Part shown: in pieces, positions 24,314 to 32,793 of the stretch
Position numbering within the stretch: the first letter of the stretch is position 1
Layout of the letters: each line of letters opens with the position of its first letter
NCBI GenBank assembly: GCA_964533215.1
Contig: CAZHLJ010000002.1
Location: forward strand, 124,001-188,000
Reading direction: 5' to 3'
From: Bact-08 sp964533215
Lineage (GTDB): Bacteria > Bacteroidota > Bacteroidia > Bacteroidales > UBA932
DNA: 64,000 bases
Position numbers and translations under genes: made by a program
Notes under the pieces: generated by a model
Told to the model about the DNA's origin: nothing
What the model saw: only the letters and a program-made list of their open reading frames with translations
Database searches by the model: none

Positions 24314-25213
24314 CTAAATGTTTGTTTGCTCAAGTGCTTTCAGGAAATTAAGAACCTCATCATCTCCTTTAAAGTTAATGGTTATAGATCCATTTCCGTT
24401 TTCACCTCTCTTAAGGCTGATGTTGTTGTTAAAGTATTTTCCAAAAATCTCCAGTAACCTGAAGTAAGATTCATCCAGTTCCAGATTGACCTCAGTACTC
24501 TTCTTTGGTTTATCCGTGGAGGTCATTTTTCGTATTTTATCCTCTACCTGCCTGACTGAAAGGTCGTGCTCAATGATCTGGTCACAGAGTTTAAGCTGTT
24601 TTTTTGGGCTGTCCAGAGCAAGGAGCGCGCGGGCATGACCCATGGTAACCATTTTTGCCCTTATTGCCAGTTGGATCTCGGCGGGTAATTTTAAAAGACG
24701 AAGGTAGTTGGTTACAGTCGTTCTTTTCTTTCCGACCCTCTCAGCCATTGCCTCCTGAGTAAGGTCACACTCCTCAATAAGTCTTTGAAAACTTAATGCT
24801 ATTTCAATTGAATCAAGGTTTTCTCGCTGAATATTCTCTACAATTGCCATTTCCAGCATGCCTTGATCATCAGCCTTTCTTATGTAGGCAGGAATTGTAA
24901 CCAGTCCGGCTAAGGTTGATGCCCTGAATCTTCTCTCACCGCTTATTATCTGAAACTTATTTCCATCAATGGACCTTACAGTAATAGGTTGTATAAGACC
25001 TAGAGTCTGAATTGATTCTGCAAGTTCCTTAAGAGCCTCGTCGTCAAAAGTGCTTCTTGGCTGATATGGATTTGCTTCAATCTTCTCTATAGGGATTTCA
25101 GCAATTGAGGCAAGAGTTTGTGGAGTCTCAGATGTGGCAGGCCTGTTGAAGGGCATGTTATTTGCGTCTGATATAAGGGCTCCAAGGCCCCTTCCTAGTG
25201 CTGGTTTCTTCAT
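24314..25213 (-). CDS. parB: Chromosome-partitioning protein ParB
   Basis: ParB binds parS sites near the origin, spreads as a CTP-dependent clamp and works with ParA. The 299-residue protein has the N-terminal ParB/Srx CTPase motifs ANPYQPRS and SGERRFRAS, and a helix-turn-helix LTQEAMAERVGKKRTTVTNY, followed by a linker and a C-terminal dimerisation part (residues 245-299). It follows parA with an eight-base gap. No parS-like palindrome (TGTTTCACGTGAAACA type) was noticed in the window. Confidence 0.95.
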   Translation of the reverse strand: MKKPALGRGLGALISDANNMPFNRPATSETPQTLASIAEIPIEKIEANPYQPRSTFDDEALKELAESIQTLGLIQPITVRSIDGNKFQIISGERRFRASTLAGLVTIPAYIRKADDQGMLEMAIVENIQRENLDSIEIALSFQRLIEECDLTQEAMAERVGKKRTTVTNYLRLLKLPAEIQLAIRAKMVTMGHARALLALDSPKKQLKLCDQIIEHDLSVRQVEDKIRKMTSTDKPKKSTEVNLELDESYFRLLEIFGKYFNNNISLKRGENGNGSITINFKGDDEVLNFLKALEQTNI

Positions 25214-25221
25214 TGTAGCGA

Positions 25222-25989
25222 TTATGAGTTCTTTTTAATAATCTCTTTTGCAAGATTCAGATAATTGTTGGAGCCGATTGAAACAGCATCATGTAGAATT
25301 ACAGGTTTCCCGAAAGAAGGAGCTTCACTCAGGCGTACGTTTCTTTGAATGACAGTATTGAAAACCATTTCATTGAAATGGCTTCTTACCTCTTCCACAA
25401 CTTGGTTGGCATGCCTGAGCCTTCCGTCAAACATAGTCAGAAGAAAACCTTCAATCTGTAGGTTTGGATTCAATCTGTTCTGAACCAGTTTGATAGTATT
25501 GAGAAGCTTGCCAAGTCCCTCCAATGCAAAATATTCACACTGAACGGGGATAAGTACTGAATCTGAGGCAGACAATGAGTTGATTGTAATTACGCCCAGA
25601 GAAGGTGAACAGTCAATTATTATATAGTCAAACTGATCTTTGATGGGGTCAAGTGCGCGTTTCAGAACCATCTCCCTTTCAGGGATATTCAACATTTCAA
25701 TCTCGGCACCCACCAGATTTATATGGGATGGAGCCAGCTTGAGCCCGGAAATGTCAGTATCCAGAAGGATCTCTTTTATGCCAATCTTTCCTATAAGGGT
25801 TTCATAAAGCGTTAATTGTGAATTGGAGTCAGGGTCAAAGTTGAATCCTGACGTTGAATTGGCTTGAGGGTCTGCATCTACTATCAGCACTTTTTTTTCC
25901 ATAACAGCCAAAGATGCTGCCAGATTAATTGCAGTAGTGGTCTTTCCTACCCCCCCCTTTTGGTTTGCGATTGATATTATTTTCCCCAT
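25222..25989 (-). CDS. parA: Chromosome-partitioning ATPase ParA/Soj
   Basis: The 255-residue ATPase has the deviant Walker A KGGVGKTTTA, the Walker A' VLIVDADPQANST and Walker B IIIDCSPSLGV. The short form without an N-terminal helix-turn-helix is the chromosomal Soj type. ATP-bound dimers coat the nucleoid and pull ParB-parS complexes. It is the first gene of a four-gene run ending in mltD. A minus-strand -7 element lies 35 bases upstream. Confidence 0.95.
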   Translation of the reverse strand: MGKIISIANQKGGVGKTTTAINLAASLAVMEKKVLIVDADPQANSTSGFNFDPDSNSQLTLYETLIGKIGIKEILLDTDISGLKLAPSHINLVGAEIEMLNIPEREMVLKRALDPIKDQFDYIIIDCSPSLGVITINSLSASDSVLIPVQCEYFALEGLGKLLNTIKLVQNRLNPNLQIEGFLLTMFDGRLRHANQVVEEVRSHFNEMVFNTVIQRNVRLSEAPSFGKPVILHDAVSIGSNNYLNLAKEIIKKNS

Positions 25990-26023
25990 ATATTAAACGA
26001 CGTTCGATTACCTAGTCAATTTG

Positions 26024-26051
26024 CAAAATTACAAAATCTTTTTTTAGCAAA
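26024..26051 (-). promoter_or_regulatory. Candidate promoter of the parA operon
   Basis: On the minus strand TTTG (26051-26048) precedes TAATTTTG (26031-26024), but the spacer is 16 rather than 19 bases. Distance to the parA ATG is 34 bases. Confidence 0.42.
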
Positions 26052-26082
26052 GCCAATAATATCAAATTTCCGTCAAATTAGA

Positions 26083-28080
26083 TTAAAGGGGATCGGCATC
26101 AAAAATAACCTTTACCGAAGGGTGATGCTTAACCAGGTATTTATCAGTGTTGTCCATGATTTTACCCTTTATTGACTGTGTGGTATTGTCTCTGGTGAGC
26201 TTTAACCAGAATTGAAGGATGTATTCATCTCTAAATCTATCTATTACGGGCGCAAATGGACCGAAATAATCCTTTACTCCACACTGAAGCAATATCTTAC
26301 CCATATCATCAGCTGCGAGACTCAGTTTAGTTCTGTCTGAACCCCTTAATGTAACCTTAATCATCCTTACAAAAGGGGGGTATTCAAACTCCTTCCTCTC
26401 ACTTAGAAGCTCAGGAAGAGTATCTGTCCTTGCTGAAAAATTTGTGTAGATAGGGTGGTCTGCCATGGAGGTCTGAATGATGATCTTTCCCTTCTTGAAT
26501 TTTCTTCCGGATCTCCCGGACAACTGAGTAAGAAGCTGTATTGCCCTCTCATTAGCTCTGAAATCCTGAATGGCAAGCATACTGTCAGCCTGGAGAAGGC
26601 AGATCAATGATAGATGCTCAAAGTCAAATCCCTTGCTTATCATTTGTGTACCAACCAAGATGTCCAGCTTGTGCTGAGCAAACTCCCTGAGTATTTTTTT
26701 TTCTCTCAATTTACTTTGAGTAGTCTCGAAATCAAACCGTTCAATTCTCGCTTGAGGAAAAAGCTCCTTTATCTTCTCTTCGATTTTCTCTGTGCCTGTA
26801 CCTTTGTCCCTGAGTCCAGGTTTGCCACATTTTGAGCAAATGGTATTGTACATTACATGGTAATCACAGTAGTGACACTTAAGCTCGTTCCTGGATTTAT
26901 GGTAGCTAAGCGAGACATTGCAATGTTCACATTTGGGAATGTAACCGCAGTACATACACTGTACGATAGGAGAGTAGGATCTTCTGTTCCTGAATATCAG
27001 GACCTGTTCTCCGGCATCTATTGTACGGCTAATCTCATCCAATACTTTTGTGGAGAATATGCCTGACATTTTGTTCCTTTTAGTCTCCCTTATAGTGTCA
27101 ATGATTTCAATTTCCGGAGACTCTGCCCCAAAATATTTTTCATGAATCTCCACCATAGAATATCGGCCTGAAAAAGCATTGTATATACTTTCCAGAGAAG
27201 GTGTGGCAGAACCTAGAAGAGTGTTTGCAGAATGAATCCTGGCAAGCATTAATGCAGTGTCCCGTCCGTTGTACCTAGGAGCAGGATCTGTCTGTTTGTA
27301 TGATGAATCGTGCTCTTCATCAACAATGACAAAACCCAGGTTTTTGAATGGAAGAAAGATTGAAGACCGAAGACCAAGGACAATGTAAGGATCGTCGGAA
27401 TTTCTCATTAAACCATTGATTCTGGCTCGTTCGGTTACAGTCTGTTTGGAATGATATATCAAAAGTTTGTCTCCGAAGATCTTCTCAAGCCGAATGCTTA
27501 ATTGTCTGCTTAAGGCAATTTCCGGAACCATGTAGAGGACTGATAGTCCTTTCTTCATATGTTCCTGTGCCAGCTTAATGTATATTTCTGTTTTCCCTGA
27601 GCCTGTCACTCCGTTCAAAAGGGCTACCTTGTTATTGGCAAAAGCTTCACATATCTTTTCAAAAGCCTCCGTCTGAACCGGAGAGAGTGTGAAGGTGTGG
27701 CTGCTCTCATCTTTTGTCTTGAGTTCTTTCTTTGTACGTCCTTTGCCGGAAAAGGCGTTGCCGGGACAAGCTGCTTTATAGACCTCTCCTATGCTGCACA
27801 TGTAGTAATCAGAGATCCAGTCCCAAAGTTTTATCTCACTATCAAGAATTGGCAGGTCTGCCTCTGGGGAGATTATCTCTTTGATCCTGCCCGAATAATC
27901 GCCGGGAGAATTGCTGATACTCTTTACTACGGCACGATATTCTCTATTTGCAAAATTCACTTTTACGATGGATCCTGTAACGATCTCATTTATCATTCCT
28001 TCTGGTATGATATAGGAGATGTCTCCCCGGAATTTGATGGGCAAGATTACTTTGGCATAGAGTCTGGAACTATCAGGCAT
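26083..28080 (-). CDS. priA: Primosomal replication restart helicase PriA
   Basis: PriA recognises stalled forks and reloads the replicative helicase. The 665-residue protein has Walker A GVTGSGKTEIY, the DEEH box, LLGSATPSLES, and paired zinc-binding cysteines (CMYCGYIPKCEHC and CHYCDYHVMYNTICSKC). The late helicase motif RSGRKFKKGKIIIQT follows. The open frame extends to 28152, but that would overlap ispH by 68 bases; ATG 28080 gives the family N-terminus MPDSSRLYAKVILPI and leaves four bases after the ispH stop. It is cotranscribed with cmk and ispH. Confidence 0.95.
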   Translation of the reverse strand: MPDSSRLYAKVILPIKFRGDISYIIPEGMINEIVTGSIVKVNFANREYRAVVKSISNSPGDYSGRIKEIISPEADLPILDSEIKLWDWISDYYMCSIGEVYKAACPGNAFSGKGRTKKELKTKDESSHTFTLSPVQTEAFEKICEAFANNKVALLNGVTGSGKTEIYIKLAQEHMKKGLSVLYMVPEIALSRQLSIRLEKIFGDKLLIYHSKQTVTERARINGLMRNSDDPYIVLGLRSSIFLPFKNLGFVIVDEEHDSSYKQTDPAPRYNGRDTALMLARIHSANTLLGSATPSLESIYNAFSGRYSMVEIHEKYFGAESPEIEIIDTIRETKRNKMSGIFSTKVLDEISRTIDAGEQVLIFRNRRSYSPIVQCMYCGYIPKCEHCNVSLSYHKSRNELKCHYCDYHVMYNTICSKCGKPGLRDKGTGTEKIEEKIKELFPQARIERFDFETTQSKLREKKILREFAQHKLDILVGTQMISKGFDFEHLSLICLLQADSMLAIQDFRANERAIQLLTQLSGRSGRKFKKGKIIIQTSMADHPIYTNFSARTDTLPELLSERKEFEYPPFVRMIKVTLRGSDRTKLSLAADDMGKILLQCGVKDYFGPFAPVIDRFRDEYILQFWLKLTRDNTTQSIKGKIMDNTDKYLVKHHPSVKVIFDADPL

Positions 28081-28084
28081 TTGT

Positions 28085-28963
28085 TTAGAATTTACAACAG
28101 ATGGAATTTGCAACCTCTTCCAGCAGCCACATTGGAGTAGAGGTCGCCCCACAAACGCCTACTGAATCTCCATTGTTGAACCACTCCAACTTAATCTCAT
28201 CTATGCTCTCAATCCGATACGATCTTGGATTTACAGATTTACAGCTTTCAAAAAGGATTTTACCGTTAGAGCTCTCTTTCCCGGTTACAAATATTATTAC
28301 TGAATGTCTAAGTGAAAAGTCTTTAAGGTGAGGATGTCTGGAAGAGACCTGGCCACAAATAGTGTTGAAAGATTTAAAATATTCACTAGGGGAGCCTGCA
28401 AGTTGAACCCTTTCCATTATCCGGTCACATACTATCTTATACTCTCCGGGATCCTTTGTTGTCTGGGAAAAGATGCTTATTGGCCTGGAAAAATCCACCT
28501 TCTCCAGGTCTGCCACAGTCTCAATAATAATTGCGTCATTGTCTACCTGACCAACCAAGCCATTAACCTCCGCATGTCCACGTTTACCAAAAATCAGAAG
28601 CTGTCCGTTAATTTCCTTTAGCAAAGCGTATCTCTTCTTGATTCTCTTTTGTAATTTCAGAACCACGGGGCAGGTGCAGTCGATAAGTTTAAGATTATTC
28701 CTGGATGCAGTTTCGTAGCTTGATGGAGGTTCTCCATGGGCTCTGATAAACACGACGGAATCCTTAAGGTTTTCCATATCCTTGTGTGTCAGGACAATCA
28801 TGCCTTTTTCCTTAAGTCGTGTAAGTTCCGTGTTGTTGTGGACAATTGATCCAAGCGAATAGAGACAATCATGACTGTCAAGAAAGCTCTCTGCCTCCTT
28901 TATTGCCTGAACTACTCCATAGCAAAATCCGGATTTTGTATCAACCTCAACAGTTAACTCCAT
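28085..28963 (-). CDS. ispH: 4-hydroxy-3-methylbut-2-enyl diphosphate reductase
   Basis: The last enzyme of the MEP isoprenoid pathway, producing IPP and DMAPP with a 4Fe-4S cluster. The 292-residue protein retains the three cluster cysteines in GFCYGVVQAI, DCTCPVV and NTICGQVSSRH. It also keeps the substrate histidine regions GSIVHNNTELTRL and RAHGEPPSS and the late motif CGATSTPMWLLEEV. Its start overlaps the 3' end of cmk by ten bases. In Bacteroidota cmk and ispH are commonly adjacent, as here. Confidence 0.95.
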   Translation of the reverse strand: MELTVEVDTKSGFCYGVVQAIKEAESFLDSHDCLYSLGSIVHNNTELTRLKEKGMIVLTHKDMENLKDSVVFIRAHGEPPSSYETASRNNLKLIDCTCPVVLKLQKRIKKRYALLKEINGQLLIFGKRGHAEVNGLVGQVDNDAIIIETVADLEKVDFSRPISIFSQTTKDPGEYKIVCDRIMERVQLAGSPSEYFKSFNTICGQVSSRHPHLKDFSLRHSVIIFVTGKESSNGKILFESCKSVNPRSYRIESIDEIKLEWFNNGDSVGVCGATSTPMWLLEEVANSICCKF

Positions 28964-29655
28964 TTTTCGGAAATTAAAGCATCAAACCAATCAGCCTGAT
29001 CGTCAAGCGTCATATTGCTATTGTCAAGAAGAATGGCATCATCAGCTCTTCTCAGAGGAGCTGTCTCTCTGTTTTCGTCGATATGGTCTCGTTGTAGTAT
29101 GTTTCTCATCACATCTTCAAAGTCAGCTTTCTCTCCCTTGGCTATAAGCTCTTTGTACCGTCTCTCTGCCCTTATCCTGGCATCGGCTGTCATAAAGATT
29201 TTTATTTCTGCATTTGGAAAGACAACTGTGCCGATATCTCTTCCATCCATAACTACACCCTTTGTCTCTCCGTATCGGATAAGGATTTTGTCTACAAAAT
29301 CCCTCACCAGAGGGAGTTCTGCAATAAAACTAACCTTGCCAGAAACCTCAAGGCCCCTTATCTCCCTCTCAACCAATCGGCCGTTCATGTAAAGTTCGCT
29401 CATCCCGTCTGCACCGGTGTTCCTGAATTCCAGCTTCAAGGTTTCAATCTTGGCTGCAAGGCGTCCAGAGTCAATCTTGCCATAATTGTCAATTATTGAT
29501 TCTTCTATTGCAAAGAGAGTTACACCTCTGTAAAGAGCTCCGGTGTCGACGTAAATCAGACTATATTTAGCTGCGATTATTTTTGCAAAACTGCTCTTGC
29601 CTGTAGAAGAGTAGCCATCGATGGCAATAATGATCTTTGGGATATTCATACTCAT
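28954..29655 (-). CDS. cmk: Cytidylate kinase
   Basis: CMP/dCMP kinase of pyrimidine nucleotide metabolism, with P-loop GYSSTGKSSFAKIIA, YVDTGALYRGVTLFA (the CMP site) and VVMDGRDIGTVVFPNAEIKI. Two ATGs, at 29655 (233 residues) and 29649 (231 residues, MNIPKIIIAIDG), are both plausible. A further upstream ATG at 29676 overlaps the -7 element and is rejected. The gene is first in the cmk-ispH-priA operon and is divergent from the ppx/gppA gene. Confidence 0.93.
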   Translation of the reverse strand: MSMNIPKIIIAIDGYSSTGKSSFAKIIAAKYSLIYVDTGALYRGVTLFAIEESIIDNYGKIDSGRLAAKIETLKLEFRNTGADGMSELYMNGRLVEREIRGLEVSGKVSFIAELPLVRDFVDKILIRYGETKGVVMDGRDIGTVVFPNAEIKIFMTADARIRAERRYKELIAKGEKADFEDVMRNILQRDHIDENRETAPLRRADDAILLDNSNMTLDDQADWFDALISEKWS

Positions 29656-29665
29656 TTTATAAGGA

Positions 29666-29673
29666 CAAACATA
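29666..29673 (-). promoter_or_regulatory. -7 element for the cmk-ispH-priA operon
   Basis: The minus strand reads TATGTTTG, a TAnnTTTG match with expected start near 29661, six bases before ATG 29655. No -33 TTTG. Confidence 0.42.
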
Positions 29674-29686
29674 CATAAAAAAGGAT

Positions 29687-29694
29687 TACCTTTG
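29687..29694 (+). promoter_or_regulatory. -7 element for the ppx/gppA gene
   Basis: TACCTTTG, 14 bases before the ATG at 29709, with no clear -33 element. It lies 13 bases from the opposing cmk -7 element. Confidence 0.42.
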
Positions 29695-29708
29695 TAAAAA
29701 TTGTATGG

Positions 29709-30632
29709 ATGAAAGTAGCTGTACTTGATTTGGGAACTAACGTTTTCAATTTGCTAATTGCCGATATATCAAAAGAAAGATGCAAGATAGAGAGAGTTCT
29801 TAAGGTTCCCTCTTATATAGGGTCAAGTGGCTTTTCGACAGGATATCTCAGCAAAGAGGCAATGGAATCTTCGATAGAGTCTTTGGCAGTAATTACGGCA
29901 GAAATTAAAAATGCTGGAAAGATTGACCTTGTAAAGGCTTTTGCAACTTCTGCAGTAAGAGATGCCAGAAATGGCAGCAGTCTCATCGAAGAGATTAAAG
30001 TGAAGTTCGGTATGGATGTGGAGGTAATAACCGGTGACCGTGAGGCTGAACTGATTTATAAAGGAGTAAGGGAGTCTCTGCTGCTTTACAATGAAAAGGT
30101 CCTTATATGCGATATTGGAGGTGGAAGTGTGGAAATGATAATTGCCGACAAAAAACGTATATTCTGGAAAGAAAGTTTTAATCTAGGTGTTGTAAGGCTT
30201 AGGGAGATTTTCAAGCCAGAAGATCCCATCACTAAGTCGCAAATTGCTATGATTGAGAGCTTCCTTTGTGACTCCTTGGGCAATCTATGGAGTGCATATA
30301 GGGTTTATAGGCCAAAACTGATGGTTGGTACATCTGGTACTTTTGATACTTTCAGAGAGTTGGTCTATAGTGAAGATGATGGAACACTCCCGGCTATGAA
30401 CATTGAGTTCCCGAAGCTCGGCAATCTTCACGAAAAACTTATCTGTTCTACAAGAGAGGAGAGGACCAATATGTCACGGATGTCACCCATAAGGGTAGAC
30501 TATATTGTTCTTGGCAGTATATTTGTTCAGTTAGTCATTGGCAAATGTCATATAGAAGAGCTTTGCCAGTCAAATTATTCCCTCAAGGAGGGATTTATGG
30601 CGGAAATTGCTGAATCATTGAATAAACGGTAA
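29709..30632 (+). CDS. Ppx/GppA-family exopolyphosphatase / pppGpp phosphatase
   Basis: The 307-residue protein has the ASKHA fold of the family: VLDLGTNVFNLLIADI for phosphate 1, KAFATSAVRDARNG, VITGDREAELIYKGV and CDIGGGSVEMIIADK for phosphate 2. It lacks the C-terminal HD domain of long Ppx proteins, so it is the short form. Members hydrolyse polyphosphate or pppGpp; the choice cannot be made from sequence. The response-regulator gene starts ten bases downstream, so both are likely cotranscribed. Confidence 0.9.
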   Translation: MKVAVLDLGTNVFNLLIADISKERCKIERVLKVPSYIGSSGFSTGYLSKEAMESSIESLAVITAEIKNAGKIDLVKAFATSAVRDARNGSSLIEEIKVKFGMDVEVITGDREAELIYKGVRESLLLYNEKVLICDIGGGSVEMIIADKKRIFWKESFNLGVVRLREIFKPEDPITKSQIAMIESFLCDSLGNLWSAYRVYRPKLMVGTSGTFDTFRELVYSEDDGTLPAMNIEFPKLGNLHEKLICSTREERTNMSRMSPIRVDYIVLGSIFVQLVIGKCHIEELCQSNYSLKEGFMAEIAESLNKR

Positions 30633-30642
30633 ATTTTATAAT

Positions 30643-31806
30643 ATGAAGTTATTGATCATAGATGACGAAAGAAGTATCAGAAACACTTTAAAGGAAATTC
30701 TGGAATTTGAAGGTCACGAGGTTGCGCTGGCCGCAGATGGAATTGAGGGTTTGGCATTGGCTACAGCCAACAACTATGAGGTTATTTTCTCAGACATAAA
30801 GATGCCCAATATGGATGGCATGGAGCTTCTCGATAGATTGAACGAGGCTAACGTGGACTCATCTGTAATTATGATATCCGGCCACGGATCTATTGAAACA
30901 GCTGTTGAATGTATAAAGAAAGGTGCCTTTGATTTTATTCAGAAGCCCTTGGATCTTAACAGGATTCTTATCACCCTCAGGAATGCGACGGACAGGACGA
31001 ATCTTGTAAAGGAGACAAGAATTCTCAAAAAGAAGGTGGCGAAAATTCCTGAAATAGTGGGCGTTTCTCCTGCCATAACCAGAATAAAGGACATGATAGA
31101 CAGGGTTGCCCCTACAGACGCCAGGGTTTTGATAACAGGCTCAAATGGAACCGGCAAGGAGTTGGTTGCAAGATGGCTTCACGAGAAGAGCAACCGAAAC
31201 ACGATGCCTTTCATAGAAGTAAATTGTGCTGCAATACCGAGCGAATTGATTGAGAGCGAGCTTTTCGGACATGAAAAAGGTGCCTTTACATCTGCTGTAA
31301 AGCAGCATAAGGGCAAGTTTGAACAAGCAGATGGAGGGACGTTGTTCATGGACGAAATAGGAGATATGAGCCTAGCTGCTCAGGCCAAGGTGTTAAGAGT
31401 GCTTCAGGAAAACAAGCTTAGCAGGGTGGGAAGTGATAAGGATATAAATGTCAGGGTGAGAGTGGTGGCTGCCACAAACAAGAATCTTCAGGAAGAGATA
31501 GAGAGTGGAAGATTCAGGGAAGATTTATATCATAGGTTGAGTGTTATAATAATTCATGTTCCTCCTTTATGTGAAAGAGTTGAAGACATTCCATTGCTTA
31601 CAAGACATTTTATAGATCAGATATGCGAGGAGAGTGGTATGCCTTACAGAGCTATTGAAGAGGAGGCCCTTGAAGAACTCTCAACTTACAAATGGACAGG
31701 AAACATAAGAGAGCTGAGAAATGTTGTGGAGAGATTGCTCATATTGAGTAATAATAACATAACCAGAGCAGATGTTGAAGCTTATGCAAAGCCGGTGTTC
31801 AAATAG
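30643..31806 (+). CDS. Sigma-54-dependent response regulator without a C-terminal HTH
   Basis: The 387-residue protein has a receiver domain (residues 1-120; phosphoacceptor Asp in FSDIKMPNMDGMEL) and an AAA+ sigma-54 activator domain (about 140-365) with Walker A GSNGTGKE, the sigma-54 loop ELFGHEKGAFTSA (GAFTSA in place of GAFTGA), GGTLFMDEIGDM, and the arginine-finger region GRFREDLYHRL. The Fis-type helix-turn-helix that normally follows is missing; the chain ends about 20 residues after the AAA+ lid. It is the likely partner of the NtrY-like kinase 1 kb downstream. Confidence 0.92.
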   Translation: MKLLIIDDERSIRNTLKEILEFEGHEVALAADGIEGLALATANNYEVIFSDIKMPNMDGMELLDRLNEANVDSSVIMISGHGSIETAVECIKKGAFDFIQKPLDLNRILITLRNATDRTNLVKETRILKKKVAKIPEIVGVSPAITRIKDMIDRVAPTDARVLITGSNGTGKELVARWLHEKSNRNTMPFIEVNCAAIPSELIESELFGHEKGAFTSAVKQHKGKFEQADGGTLFMDEIGDMSLAAQAKVLRVLQENKLSRVGSDKDINVRVRVVAATNKNLQEEIESGRFREDLYHRLSVIIIHVPPLCERVEDIPLLTRHFIDQICEESGMPYRAIEEEALEELSTYKWTGNIRELRNVVERLLILSNNNITRADVEAYAKPVFK

Positions 31807-31809
31807 ACC

Positions 31810-32208
31810 TTATTCTTTTTCCACTCTTATCTGCTGGATGAAATTGCCGTCATCCTGAGTCTTTACAAATAGTGTTACTCTGAATTTGCTGCCACCGGCA
31901 CTGAGATTTCCAATGGCATATTTCATTGGAGCTTTACCGCTTCTGTATGTAATTGTAAAGCTTTTTGGAGAGTAATTTGAAAAGAACTCTTTTATAATCT
32001 GTTTTGCCTGAGCCTTGCTGCACACATTTACAGTTCCAAGTATGTCAACTTCAAGATTCTGGGCAAACCAAGCCGTAAGTTTCTCTGAATCTCCGTTCTG
32101 AATATACTTTGAAATTGGGACAAACACATCCTGCTCAGAATGTGTCTGGGCAGCCATGGAAGTAAATGTAAATAAAGCTGTGAGTAAAGAAAAAATAGCA
32201 GATTTCAT
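31810..32208 (-). CDS. DUF4783 secreted protein
   Basis: The 132-residue protein has a signal peptide (to about residue 20, AAQ). The mature part resembles the NTF2-like fold of DUF4783, with FVPISKYIQNGDSEKLTAWF and a late segment SAGGSKFRVTLFVKTQD. It is found almost only in Bacteroidota and often next to rlmH, as here. No function is known. It is convergent with the response-regulator gene (three-base gap) and divergent from rlmH. Confidence 0.82.
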   Translation of the reverse strand: MKSAIFSLLTALFTFTSMAAQTHSEQDVFVPISKYIQNGDSEKLTAWFAQNLEVDILGTVNVCSKAQAKQIIKEFFSNYSPKSFTITYRSGKAPMKYAIGNLSAGGSKFRVTLFVKTQDDGNFIQQIRVEKE

Positions 32209-32302
32209 GTCAAATTACAATAATCGTCAGTAAACTTTGCAAGCAAAAATCGAGCCATGGGCTTTTATTATAAATTGAATATATAAATCTGAAATATATC
32301 CT

Positions 32303-32310
32303 TAAATTTG
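32303..32310 (+). promoter_or_regulatory. -7 element directly before rlmH
   Basis: TAAATTTG ends five bases before the ATG, so transcription would begin at or next to the start codon. No -33 TTTG at the normal distance. Confidence 0.45.
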
Positions 32311-32315
32311 TCACA

Positions 32316-32789
32316 ATGAAGTTGATATTACTGCTTATAGGTAAGACTGAAGCGAGCTGGCTCAAAAGTGGGATAGCACTCTATGAGGAGAGGTTGTCTC
32401 ATTATATTGGCTATCAAAGAATTGAAATTGCAGAACTCAAATCCGTCTCAAATCTTACACAACAGCAAATCAAAGAGAAAGAGGGAGAGGCTATACTTAA
32501 GGCTATAAAGCCGATGGATGAGCTTATATTGCTTGATGAAAGAGGAGAGGAGTTCTCAAGCGAAAGATTCGCTGCCCATTTAGAGAAAAAAAGCGTTTAT
32601 GGCACAAAGAGTGTGGTATTTGTTATTGGAGGGGCATATGGATTTTCGGAAGAGGTATATAACAGAGCAAATGAAAAAATTTCTCTTTCAAAAATGACCT
32701 TTTCTCACCAGATGGTGAGATTGATATTTTTAGAACAATTATACAGAGCATATACAATAATCAAAGGTGAACCGTATCATCATAAATAG
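32316..32789 (+). CDS. rlmH: 23S rRNA pseudouridine-1915 N3-methyltransferase
   Basis: RlmH is a SPOUT-class methyltransferase acting on pseudouridine 1915 of 23S rRNA in assembled ribosomes. The 157-residue protein has MKLILLLIGKTEASWL at the start, ELILLDERGEEFSSERFA, FVIGGAYGFSEEVYNRA (the SAM-binding knot) and SLSKMTFSHQMVRLIFLEQL, YRAYTIIKGEPYHH at the end, all as in the family. The ATG has almost no leader after the -7 element. The kinase gene starts four bases after its stop codon. Confidence 0.97.
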   Translation: MKLILLLIGKTEASWLKSGIALYEERLSHYIGYQRIEIAELKSVSNLTQQQIKEKEGEAILKAIKPMDELILLDERGEEFSSERFAAHLEKKSVYGTKSVVFVIGGAYGFSEEVYNRANEKISLSKMTFSHQMVRLIFLEQLYRAYTIIKGEPYHHK

Positions 32790-32793
32790 AAGG

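Noticed and set aside
24314..25989. parS sites near parAB
   Set aside because: No TGTTTCACGTGAAACA-like palindrome was noticed; a computed search with one or two mismatches would be decisive.
28081..28152. Longer PriA start
   Set aside because: It would overlap ispH by 68 bases and adds residues not matching PriA.
32767..32793. GTG start of the sensor kinase
   Set aside because: It lies within rlmH; ATG 32794 follows the rlmH stop codon and gives a normal N-terminal membrane anchor.
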